Below, in pieces: positions 1-7,203 of a stretch of 64,000 nucleotides of DNA. Made by a program: the position numbers and the translations under genes. The notes under the pieces were generated by a model. The model searched no databases and was not told where the DNA came from. It saw only the letters and a program-made list of their open reading frames with translations. Every line of letters starts with the position of its first letter. Within the stretch, counting starts at the first letter, position 1. This DNA is from Marinomonas flavescens (GTDB taxonomy: Bacteria; Pseudomonadota; Gammaproteobacteria; Pseudomonadales; Marinomonadaceae), in assembly GCF_004352835.1 (NCBI RefSeq), contig NZ_SJSB01000009.1:86324-150323 (forward strand), written 5' to 3'.

Positions 1-1
1 G

Positions 2-196
2 TTTAGCTACGGCTACGCTATTAACTTACTGGGAGCTGAAAGAACGGCGGCAATGGGAGCATTAACGCCCGTATTAGCGTCTTTGTTGGCCATTCCTTTG
101 CTACACGAAGCCATTGGCTTTGCTGCGATACTCGGCCTGTGTTTTGTCAGTGTCGGGGTGGTGTTGGCAAGCGGTATTGTGAAAATCTCGCGCTAG
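2..196 (+). CDS. EamA/DMT-family transporter, C-terminal fragment (cut by window edge)
   Basis: The open frame enters from the left edge and ends at TAG 194-196, giving 64 visible residues. They form two hydrophobic helices joined by a short loop, with the pattern ALTPVLASLLAIPLLHE and then a glycine-rich last helix. That is the typical end of the second EamA repeat of drug/metabolite transporters, which export small metabolites through the inner membrane. The substrate cannot be told. It ends 64 bp before the aminotransferase start, so the two genes may be co-transcribed. Confidence 0.75.
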   Translation, partial: FSYGYAINLLGAERTAAMGALTPVLASLLAIPLLHEAIGFAAILGLCFVSVGVVLASGIVKISR

Positions 197-260
197 CTCA
201 TTGGCATTAACTGTCATTTTTTGTGCTGTCTCGTCTCTAAAATCTAAGGATATATACGTT

Positions 261-1448
261 ATGTTTGCAGATCTTCTTCCTGCCGCGAAAGACCCTATTT
301 TATCTCAGTCATTCATTTGTCAGCAGGACCCACGAGCTAAGAAATTGGATTTAGGTATTGGCGTCTATCGAAATGAACAGGGAGTCACGCCGGTATTAAG
401 TTCCGTTAAAAAGGCCGAAACGCAGTTGTTGGCGACTCAAGACAGCAAAGCTTATGTCGGTCTAGCAGGCTGCGAGCGCTTTAATAATGCCATGATAACT
501 TTGTTATTAGGTCGTGACTCAACACGCACAGAAGTCGTGGGTGTGCAAACACCTGGAGGAAGTGGGGCTCTGCGATTATTGGCCGATGTTATTGCGCTTA
601 CGAATCCTAATGCCACTGTTTGGTTGAGTGATTTAAGTTACGCTAATCATGCGCCTATAATGAAATCGGCGGGCCTTAACGTCGCCTATTATCCGTATTT
701 TGATGCCATATCCAAAACAGTCAATGAACCTGCTATGTTGGATACCATCGCTAAATTAGGCAAAAATGATGTCGTGCTACTGCATGGCTGTTGTCACAAC
801 CCAACTGGCGCGGATTTAAGCTATGCCGCTTGGCAAACGATAACTGATATGACAAATGTCCAAGGCTTTCTGCCTTTTATTGATATCGCTTATCAAGGTT
901 TTGGACGTGGCATGGAAGAAGACGTGGCTGGTTTTCGTTATTTAGCAGAGAGAGTGCCTACGTACTTAGTCGCCAGTTCGTGCTCTAAAAACGTTGGCTT
1001 GTATCGCGAACGTACTGGTATCGCCGTGATTGCATCCAGCTCGCTGGCCCAGAGTGAATGCATCAAAAGTCGAATTATGGAATGCGCTCGAAGTACTTAC
1101 ACTATGCCACCAGATCATGGTGCCGCTATTGTTCGCACCATCTTAGAAGACGCCTCATTAACAGCGGAGTGGTTAACAGAAGTGACTCAGATGAGGGAGC
1201 GTGTTCAGAGCGTACGAACCTCTCTAGCAAGCGCGCTAAGAATCAAGACCGGCACCTACCAATTTGACTTCATTGAGCAGCATCAAGGCATGTTCTCCGT
1301 CATTGGTACCAATGACGACCAGCTAAAGCGTTTGCGAGAAGATCATGCCGTCTACCTTGTGGGAGGAGGGCGAATGAACTTAGCCGGACTGCAAGAGCGT
1401 GATGTCGAGTACCTAGCAGAATGTTTAACAAACGTCATGGCTCGATAG
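261..1448 (+). CDS. Aromatic/aspartate-type aminotransferase (class I, fold type I PLP enzyme)
   Basis: The 395-residue product matches the AspC/TyrB subfamily in length and motifs: an early LDLGIGVYRNEQG segment, GCCHNPTGAD near residues 180-190 for cofactor binding, and SSCSKNVGLYRERTG with the Schiff-base lysine at about K243. Such enzymes transfer amino groups between aspartate, tyrosine or phenylalanine and 2-oxoglutarate in the cytoplasm. The ATG at 261 is chosen because AAGGA lies at 246-250 and family members begin with a MFADL-like segment; an upstream TTG at 201 would add residues foreign to the family. AspC versus TyrB cannot be decided from sequence alone. A terminator follows at 1511. 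Confidence 0.9.
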   Translation: MFADLLPAAKDPILSQSFICQQDPRAKKLDLGIGVYRNEQGVTPVLSSVKKAETQLLATQDSKAYVGLAGCERFNNAMITLLLGRDSTRTEVVGVQTPGGSGALRLLADVIALTNPNATVWLSDLSYANHAPIMKSAGLNVAYYPYFDAISKTVNEPAMLDTIAKLGKNDVVLLHGCCHNPTGADLSYAAWQTITDMTNVQGFLPFIDIAYQGFGRGMEEDVAGFRYLAERVPTYLVASSCSKNVGLYRERTGIAVIASSSLAQSECIKSRIMECARSTYTMPPDHGAAIVRTILEDASLTAEWLTEVTQMRERVQSVRTSLASALRIKTGTYQFDFIEQHQGMFSVIGTNDDQLKRLREDHAVYLVGGGRMNLAGLQERDVEYLAECLTNVMAR

Positions 1449-1510
1449 GTTTGCGATAAGACTGCTTTGGTTGCATTGACCAGTGAGCATAACTGCAGGT
1501 GTTTCCTGAC

Positions 1511-1541
1511 AACCGTTTACCTAAAAGTAAGCGGTTTTTTT
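1511..1541 (+). terminator. Intrinsic terminator of the aminotransferase gene
   Basis: A 10-bp stem (1511-1520 with 1527-1536, one U-G wobble) with a 6-nt loop is followed by a run of seven T. It lies 63 bp after the aminotransferase stop and marks the left edge of the accessory island. Confidence 0.8.
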
Positions 1542-1619
1542 GTTTCCACTAGGAAATTGCGTTACCGTGAAACTGTTGGAAGAAGAGTGCAGGATGTTCT
1601 GAGTGTTGTTTGAATACTA

Positions 1620-1796
1620 CCCAAAGAGCTAAACAAAGCAGACGAGGTAGACAAGACCACCATGCGTAAATTTGATGTCCATGTCTAAGCGTCAACGACA
1701 AGCTTGTTAAAAATGGGAGCAAGGCGAACGCCGCCCCAAGATGCTGTGCTGAAAATACTGTCATTGGCTGAAAAAGGAATCGATGTGATTGCCTAG
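1620..1796 (+). pseudogene. Decayed copy of the HTH antitoxin-like gene found intact at 4097
   Basis: The stretch aligns with the intact gene at 4097-4399. 1620-1678 matches its KGLSKVGVIDKTTMRKFD part (here KELNKADEVDKTTMRKFD), and about 1682-1796 matches its LNVSDKLVKKWEQGE part through to the identical GTGATTGCCTAG end. About 85-90 bp between these blocks are missing, removing most of the helix-turn-helix. One A is lost in the KKW codons and one base in the segment before VLKIL, so no frame is open. It ends 29 bp before the DUF2971 gene at 1826. Confidence 0.8.
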
Positions 1797-1825
1797 TATG
1801 CCAAACGTTATCGATGGAGTATTTG

Positions 1826-2491
1826 ATGAATCTATATAAGTTTCAAACGATCAATAACCTCTCGTTAGAAGGGTTAATCAAACATAGCCTGTATTTTGCC
1901 AGAACTGATCAGTTAAATGACCCAACAGAAGGTATGTTCGCTTTAGAAGGGCACAGTAAAGATTTAAAAAAATTTGGCATTCTTAGTATGACGAAAGGAG
2001 AGCCTTCTCAAATAGAAAACTCCCCTTTTATGTGGGCGCATTACGGTAATGAGTTAAAAGGTTTCTGTTTGGTTTTTAGTTTTGATAGTTTTGTTTCAAG
2101 CATAGAAAATTCCGTATTATTCAATGATGATGTGCATTATCAATCTGGTAGAACCTTGTTAGATCCATTGTCTGGCGACCAAGGGTTGGAGCCGCCACCA
2201 GGTGTTGATCATGACGTGTTACGCGACAAAAACATGTATCGAAACCTTTTTTTTCAAAAGCCGAAAGAATTTGAAAATGAGAGGGAGTATCGCTTTATAA
2301 CGGAAACATCCGACTCTCTACAATATGATAAAAAGTCCTTGTCTAAAATCATCATCGGCGAGCGGATGGAGAGCTGTGATGAAACCGTCTTACTGAGTGT
2401 TCTCGGAAACTTAGGACTGTTAAACAAAGTGGAATACGCGTACGTACAAAAAGACAGCTTTAAGATCCAAATCGGAAAATTCTTCCTCTAA
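1826..2491 (+). CDS. DUF2971 family protein, copy 1
   Basis: The 221-residue protein carries the DUF2971 hallmarks in order: an N-terminal MNLYKF strand, LNDPTEGMF near residue 34, SPFMWAHYGNELKGFCLVF near residue 65, an ENEREYRFIT segment near 150 and KIIIGERM near 172. No signal peptide or membrane helix is seen, so it should be cytoplasmic. The biochemical role of this family is not known to me. The ATG at 1826 is preferred over 1814 because GGAG at 1816-1819 sits six bases ahead and the paralogue at 4671 begins at the same residue. It follows a decayed HTH gene and is followed directly by a second HTH fragment, so it has probably lost its upstream regulator. Confidence 0.85.
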   Translation: MNLYKFQTINNLSLEGLIKHSLYFARTDQLNDPTEGMFALEGHSKDLKKFGILSMTKGEPSQIENSPFMWAHYGNELKGFCLVFSFDSFVSSIENSVLFNDDVHYQSGRTLLDPLSGDQGLEPPPGVDHDVLRDKNMYRNLFFQKPKEFENEREYRFITETSDSLQYDKKSLSKIIIGERMESCDETVLLSVLGNLGLLNKVEYAYVQKDSFKIQIGKFFL

Positions 2492-2502
2492 CCCCATCAA
2501 AA

Positions 2503-2545
2503 ATCGATAAAACGACCATGCGGAAGTTTGAGGTTTTGTGCTCCT
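2503..2545 (+). pseudogene. Short fragment of the HTH antitoxin-like gene
   Basis: In one frame this reads IDKTTMRKFEVLCS and then stop, which matches IDKTTMRKFDALC of the intact gene at 4097 and also matches it well at the base level. Nothing homologous follows: the sequence passes directly into the inverted repeats of the Fic promoter. It starts about 12 bp after the DUF2971 stop codon. It is best read as a recombination scar. Confidence 0.7.
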
Positions 2546-2555
2546 AAAGATGTGC

Positions 2556-2585
2556 CTGTCTCAAAATCCTATTTTTTTGAGACAG
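2556..2585. promoter_or_regulatory. Operator-like inverted repeat 1 of the first Fic gene
   Basis: The arms CTGTCTCAAAA (2556-2566) and TTTTGAGACAG (2575-2585) form a perfect 11-bp palindrome with an 8-nt centre. It is the first of two such sites before the Fic start at 2639. A TATATG sequence at 2587-2592 just beyond it could serve as a -10 element. Confidence 0.6.
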
Positions 2586-2607
2586 ATATATGTTTCTTTG
2601 TTATCTT

Positions 2608-2635
2608 TATCTCAATTACTCTTGTTTTTGAGATA
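2608..2635. promoter_or_regulatory. Operator-like inverted repeat 2 of the first Fic gene
   Basis: The perfect 8-bp arms TATCTCAA (2608-2615) and TTGAGATA (2628-2635) repeat the TCTCAA-N8-TTTTGAGA pattern of the first site. Their centre lies 51 bp downstream of the first, and the site ends three bases before the ATG at 2639. A bound repressor would cover the start of the transcript. Confidence 0.55.
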
Positions 2636-2638
2636 GCC

Positions 2639-4012
2639 ATGATTGCTTCACCGCCTAAAGAATTGATAAAAAACCCAACTCAGTATCTTGCTAGTCAGTC
2701 GGCAGAAATGTTTGCAGATCATATGGAGTACATGAACCCAGTAGATAGCAAAGGGCGGTACTTTCATTTTGATGAACTTAAGCACCGTCTACCCAAAAAA
2801 ATAGATCCTTCAGTGGTATGGTCTCTAATGAAAGAGGCTAGAAATAAGCAGAAGCACGTCCTTTATTTTATTGGGAAAGATGAGGATTTTAGCTTCCCTA
2901 GCTTTTGCCTTACTCCAACGATTCAAAAAGCCATTAGTGAAACGGATCGCAATACCACAACTGCGGCACTTGAGTGGATGTGTAACAAGATTGGAGAGCA
3001 CAAGCATTTAGATTATTTGCTAAATGACCTTATAGAAGATGAAGCGATTAGCAGTAGTCAGCTAGAAGGTGCCGCGACAACGACGAAAGTAGCAAAAGAT
3101 ATGCTAAAGCGGTCGAGAAAGCCCAGAAGCCTTGATGAGAAAATGATTCTCGGCAATTTCAGGATGATGAAGTTTGCGTGGGAGCATAGAAATAAAGACC
3201 TTTCCCTTGAGTTTATAGAGGAGCTTCATCAAATTGGTGTAGAGGGAATTGAAGATGAAAAGTATAAGCCGGGTGTGATTCGCACCACTGATGATGTGGT
3301 TGTAGAGAATAATGATGGCGAAGTAGTTCACACGCCGCCAAAAGCAGAACATTTGAATACTCGGCTTAATGCGCTAGTAAAGTGGGTTAATGAGGATCAT
3401 CACAACGCAGAGAGTGCGGATTACATCCACCCTTTAGTAAAGGCCATTACGCTGCATTTTCGTATTGGCTATGAACACCCTTTCCATGATGGAAACGGTC
3501 GTGTCGCCAGAGCATTATTTTATTGGTACATGTTTAAAAATGAGTTTGCTGCGTTTCGTTACATTGCAATCAGCTTGCTATTAAAAGAAGCCCCTGTGCA
3601 ATACGGTAAAAGCTACCTTTACACTGAAACAGATGGCATGGATCTAACTTATTTTATTGACTACCAATGTCGCATTATTATTCGAGCAATTAATAAGTTC
3701 AAAGCGTCTTATAAAGAATCAGTCGAACAAATGGAAACCTTCAATAGATGGCTTTGGGATTCAGGCTTGTATCGTAAATTGACGGACAAACAACAGACCG
3801 TTTTCCAAGTGGCAAAAAGTGAGAGAGCCGTTTCTTTTACCATCAATAATGTGAAAGATAATCTTGGTTGCTCCTACAATACAGCGGCGACAACATTAAA
3901 CGGTTTGGTTGAACTAGCGCTATTTAAGAAAGAAAAAGATGGCCGTGAATGGGTGTACAAAATGATCGACCAAAAAGAACTGGTTAAATCATGGAAGGCT
4001 GTTAGCAAATGA
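2639..4012 (+). CDS. Fic-domain enzyme (probable AMP transferase) with C-terminal winged helix
   Basis: The 457-residue protein has the Fic active-site loop HPFHDGNGRVAR at residues 280-291. It also has a class II inhibitory helix, S139-SQL-E143-G144, whose glutamate is expected to block ATP until displaced. Fic enzymes usually transfer AMP to a hydroxyl on a target protein. The last 90 residues look like a winged helix-turn-helix, with LTDKQQTVFQVAK then GCSYNTAATTLNGLVELALF. ATG 2639 is chosen because a TTG at 2528 would run translation through the HTH fragment and both operator repeats. The two inverted repeats just upstream suggest autoregulation. The target is unknown, and no Fic-type antitoxin gene adjoins it. 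Confidence 0.9.
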   Translation: MIASPPKELIKNPTQYLASQSAEMFADHMEYMNPVDSKGRYFHFDELKHRLPKKIDPSVVWSLMKEARNKQKHVLYFIGKDEDFSFPSFCLTPTIQKAISETDRNTTTAALEWMCNKIGEHKHLDYLLNDLIEDEAISSSQLEGAATTTKVAKDMLKRSRKPRSLDEKMILGNFRMMKFAWEHRNKDLSLEFIEELHQIGVEGIEDEKYKPGVIRTTDDVVVENNDGEVVHTPPKAEHLNTRLNALVKWVNEDHHNAESADYIHPLVKAITLHFRIGYEHPFHDGNGRVARALFYWYMFKNEFAAFRYIAISLLLKEAPVQYGKSYLYTETDGMDLTYFIDYQCRIIIRAINKFKASYKESVEQMETFNRWLWDSGLYRKLTDKQQTVFQVAKSERAVSFTINNVKDNLGCSYNTAATTLNGLVELALFKKEKDGREWVYKMIDQKELVKSWKAVSK

Positions 4013-4096
4013 TCTAGATATTCATTCTAGAGCTAAAATTAAAAACGAAAACCGTTTAATTAGCGACAGTCGGTGCTAGTGGAAAAGGAGAGGATC

Positions 4097-4399
4097 GTGA
4101 GTGATATTTTAACATCTGTACATAAAACAGCCAAAGGGCTAAGCAAAGTTGGTGTGATAGACAAAACGACTATGCGTAAGTTTGATGCATTGTGCCTCAT
4201 GTCTATTCATGAATTTACGCCTGAGAAAGTTCGTCAACTACGACTGGCTAACAACCTCTCTAAACCTGTTTTTGCTCAATACCTAAACGTCAGTGACAAA
4301 CTCGTCAAAAAATGGGAACAAGGCGAAAGTAAGCCTAGAGGCGCCGCGCTGAAAATGCTGTCTCTTGTAGAGCAAAAAGGGATAGAAGTGATTGCCTAG
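4097..4399 (+). CDS. XRE/YiaG-like HTH protein of antitoxin type, without a toxin partner
   Basis: The 100-residue protein has the signature IDKTTMRKFDALCL at residues 22-35, then a helix-turn-helix (EKVRQLRLANNLSKPVFAQYLNVS to about residue 70) and KKWEQGESKPRGAALKMLSLV. This architecture is common in antitoxins paired with an upstream RelE/HigB-like toxin, which act as DNA-binding autorepressors. The GTG at 4097 follows AAGGAGAGG at a good distance. No toxin gene lies upstream: the Fic gene ends 84 bp before. It may therefore be an orphan antitoxin, or the regulator of the DUF2971 gene at 4671. Two degraded copies lie at 1620 and 2503. Confidence 0.85.
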   Translation: MSDILTSVHKTAKGLSKVGVIDKTTMRKFDALCLMSIHEFTPEKVRQLRLANNLSKPVFAQYLNVSDKLVKKWEQGESKPRGAALKMLSLVEQKGIEVIA

Positions 4400-4670
4400 C
4401 CAGTCTCTTCTCCTTGTGCCTTGTGAGGGGGAAGGTCTGAAAGAGTACATCTGAAACACCATTGTTTAAGGGCGACTACCAGACCCTTTCAACCAAGTCT
4501 ACACCCCAGTTATATATTGCAATACGAATAAGGTGGCGCCCTATCTCTAGCTTTTTTCTCAATATTGTTCCACTTACATTCTGAAATGAGATATGAGATA
4601 TGAGAGACCGCGTGTTATATGATGGATCAATGTTTAATTGCTCATTAAGTTTTAATGGACTAGGAATATC
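4400..4670 (+). promoter_or_regulatory. 271-bp leader of DUF2971 copy 2, with ATGAGAT tandem heptamers
   Basis: No gene is seen here. At 4586-4606 the heptamer ATGAGAT occurs three times in tandem (the last as ATGAGAG), followed by TTATAT at about 4614, a possible -10 region. The TGAGA core recalls the TCTCA/TGAGA half-sites before the neighbouring Fic gene. AGGA at 4662-4665 serves the DUF2971 start. Confidence 0.4.
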
Positions 4671-5366
4671 ATGAATTTATATAAATTTGGAACTGTAAGT
4701 GTGAATTCGTTAAGTGCTTTAATCGAGTCAAGCTTGTACTTCGCTAGCTCTAAGCAATTAAATGATCCTACTGAAGGGATGTTTGATATATTTAGTACTA
4801 TAAAAAAAGATGATGTTGGAATTCTTTCAATGGCAATTGGTGAAGCTAGTGAGATAGCAGAATCTCCTTTCTTTTGGGCTCATTACGGAAATGAGCTACG
4901 TGGGTTTTGTCTTGTGTTTCATAAAGAATGTCTTATAAATAGCTTGAATGCTCCATCACATAAAAAAGTTAAATATGTGCATGGAAGGTCCTTTTTTGGA
5001 CCATATGAAAATCAAGGTGTTGAGAATGTTTCTGGCGCTAATTTAGAGCAAAACTATAACTGGCAAGCTCTTGCGCATTGCCTCACACAGAAGCCGTATG
5101 ATTTTTGGAATGAAAGAGAATATCGTTTCCTAAAGCATTCATCTGGTCTAAAAACTTACCAGAAAGAGGATTTAGTTGGGATTCTAATAGGGGAAAAAAT
5201 GGAGCAAAATGAAATGGGGATTTTACTTCATATTATTGAAAAACAAGGATTGTTAGATAAAGTAAGTTTTGCTGGTACAAATACAAATAGCTTTAGAGTT
5301 TATAAGCAAGATCATCTAAAAACGTCCTATAAAAGAGCAACTAAAAAAAACCACTTCCATTTCTGA
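4671..5366 (+). CDS. DUF2971 family protein, copy 2
   Basis: The 231-residue protein is a paralogue of the one at 1826. It shares MNLYKF, LNDPTEGMF, SPFFWAHYGNELRGFCLVF, NEREYRF and ILIGEKM in the same order and spacing. It ends in a basic tail (SYKRATKKNHFHF) that the first copy lacks. The start is fixed by AGGA six bases upstream. The coding region is visibly richer in A+T than the flanking core genes, which suggests acquisition from elsewhere. Its 3' end runs into the terminator of the convergent ettA gene. No enzymatic function can be given; pairing with the HTH gene 272 bp upstream is inferred from the duplicated arrangement. Confidence 0.85.
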   Translation: MNLYKFGTVSVNSLSALIESSLYFASSKQLNDPTEGMFDIFSTIKKDDVGILSMAIGEASEIAESPFFWAHYGNELRGFCLVFHKECLINSLNAPSHKKVKYVHGRSFFGPYENQGVENVSGANLEQNYNWQALAHCLTQKPYDFWNEREYRFLKHSSGLKTYQKEDLVGILIGEKMEQNEMGILLHIIEKQGLLDKVSFAGTNTNSFRVYKQDHLKTSYKRATKKNHFHF

Positions 5367-5374
5367 AAGCGGTT
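5343..5374 (-). terminator. Intrinsic terminator of ettA, overlapping the end of DUF2971 copy 2
   Basis: On the minus strand an 8-bp stem (5374-5367 with 5356-5349, one G-U wobble) runs into eight T residues (5350-5343). It lies 39 bp past the ettA stop and shares bases with the last codons of the convergent gene. Confidence 0.7.
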
Positions 5375-5412
5375 CTCACTCTAAAACCTAAACCAATCCT
5401 ATTAACTAGGAA

Positions 5413-7074
5413 TTACGCATCAATACGTTTGTATTTGATACGTGTTGGTGTGGCTTCGTTGCCTGTGCGTTTCTTGTGGTCGATTTCGTATTCTGCGTAG
5501 TTACCTTCGAAGAATACCGCTTTTGAATCGCCTTCGTACGCAAGGATATGTGTGGCGATACGGTCAAGGAACCAACGGTCATGGGAAATAACAATCGCGG
5601 CGCCGGGGAAGGCCAGTAGTGCGTCTTCTAGTGCACGCAATGTTTCTACGTCAAGGTCGTTTGTCGGCTCATCCAGTAGCAATACGTTGCCACCTTCTTT
5701 AAGCAATTTGGCAAGGTGCAAACGGTTACGTTCACCACCAGACAAGTGCTTAACGAGTTTTTGTTGATCTGACCCTTTGAAGTTGAAGCGACCGATGTAA
5801 GCACGAGACGGAACTTTATAGTTATGCACCGTGATCATGTCTTGGCCGTCAGCGATGGATTCAAAAACGGTTTGTTCGCCGTCTAGTTCACGCATTTGAT
5901 CCACGTAAGCCAGTTGTACAGTTTCACCAAGAGTGACTGTGCCTGTGTCTGGTTGTTCTAGACCGGCGATCATTTTGAACAAGGTTGATTTACCCGCGCC
6001 GTTACCGCCGACCACTCCAACGATCGCACCTTGCGGTACCACCATGTTGAAGTCTTCTAGTAGCATCTTGTGTTCGAAACTTTTGCTAACGCCTTCGATT
6101 TCGATGACTTTCGCGCCAAGGCGAAGGCCTGGTGGAATGTACAATTCGTTGGTTTCGTTACGATCTTGGAATTCTTTCGAGCTCATTTCTTCGAAGCGAG
6201 CAAGACGAGATTTCGATTTAGACTGGCGACCTTTGGCGTTTTGACGAACCCACTCAAGCTCAGATTTAATGGCTTTTTGATGAGAGGCTTGTTGCTTCGC
6301 TTCGGTTTGTAGTCGAGCGTCTTTTTGTTCCAACCAAGAAGAGTAGTTACCTTCGTATGGAATACCGTGACCACGGTCTAATTCAAGAATCCAGCCAGCG
6401 GCGTTATCTAGGAAATAACGGTCATGGGTAATCGCCACAACGGTACCGGGATAATCTTTCAAGAAGCGCTCTAACCAAGCAACGGATTCTGCATCCAAAT
6501 GGTTAGTTGGTTCGTCTAGAAGAATCATGTCTGGCTTGTCTAGCAATAGACGACACAGTGCAACACGACGACGTTCACCACCAGAAAGGTGTTCTACACT
6601 GGCTTCCCAGTCAGGAAGGCGAAGGGCATCCGCCGCGACTTCTAGCGCACGTTCTAGGTTGTGACCTTCTTTGGCTTCGATCAAAGCTTCAAGCTGGCCT
6701 TGTTCTTTTGCTAGGGCGTCAAAGTCTGCATCGGGTTCTGCGTATTCTGCGTAAACTGCATCTAAGCGAGCCATTGCTTCAATAACATCAGCAAAAGCTT
6801 CTTCTACGATGCCGCGAACGTTTTTTGTTGGATCAAGATGAGGTTCTTGTTCCAAGTAGCCGATTTTGATGCCGGGCATCGGGCGAGCTTCACCATTATG
6901 CTCAGTGTCTACACCGGCCATAATACGAAGCAGGGTGGATTTACCAGAACCGTTAAGACCCAATACACCGATCTTAGCGCCCGGGAAGAATGAAAGAGAA
7001 ATGTCTTTAAGAATTTCGCGTTTAGGAGGTACGACTTTTCCTACGCGGTTCATGCTGTAAACAAACTGAGCCAT
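5413..7074 (-). CDS. ettA: Energy-dependent translational throttle protein EttA (ABC-F ATPase)
   Basis: The 553-residue protein has two ATP-binding cassettes. The first has Walker A GLNGSGKST at residues 39-47 and LSGGERRRVALCRLLL; the second has VGGNGAGKST and LSGGERNRLHLAKLL. There are no membrane segments. EttA binds the ribosomal E site and slows entry into elongation when the ATP/ADP ratio is low. Length matches the usual 555 residues. The start at 7074 (MAQFVYSMNRVGKVVPPKR) is the family start, with AGGAA about 12 bases upstream; an in-frame TTG or other codon farther out would add 34 unrelated residues. Confidence 0.95.
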   Translation of the reverse strand: MAQFVYSMNRVGKVVPPKREILKDISLSFFPGAKIGVLGLNGSGKSTLLRIMAGVDTEHNGEARPMPGIKIGYLEQEPHLDPTKNVRGIVEEAFADVIEAMARLDAVYAEYAEPDADFDALAKEQGQLEALIEAKEGHNLERALEVAADALRLPDWEASVEHLSGGERRRVALCRLLLDKPDMILLDEPTNHLDAESVAWLERFLKDYPGTVVAITHDRYFLDNAAGWILELDRGHGIPYEGNYSSWLEQKDARLQTEAKQQASHQKAIKSELEWVRQNAKGRQSKSKSRLARFEEMSSKEFQDRNETNELYIPPGLRLGAKVIEIEGVSKSFEHKMLLEDFNMVVPQGAIVGVVGGNGAGKSTLFKMIAGLEQPDTGTVTLGETVQLAYVDQMRELDGEQTVFESIADGQDMITVHNYKVPSRAYIGRFNFKGSDQQKLVKHLSGGERNRLHLAKLLKEGGNVLLLDEPTNDLDVETLRALEDALLAFPGAAIVISHDRWFLDRIATHILAYEGDSKAVFFEGNYAEYEIDHKKRTGNEATPTRIKYKRIDA

Positions 7075-7203
7075 AAGCGAGTTAATTTCCTGAAGTAGAT
7101 GAGTAAATAAGTGAAAGCGCCTCGTTTTTCTTTGCCCTAATGAACCAATAAAAAGCGAGGGGCGATGACAAAACAAAGTGCCCTTAGGATAGCACAGCTG
7201 ACC

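Noticed and set aside
2528..2638. N-terminal extension of the first Fic gene from TTG 2528
   Set aside because: It would translate through the HTH fragment and both palindromes; Fic homology begins after ATG 2639.
4097..4399. Complete type II toxin-antitoxin operon
   Set aside because: Only the antitoxin-like half is present; no RelE/HigB-like frame was found upstream or downstream.
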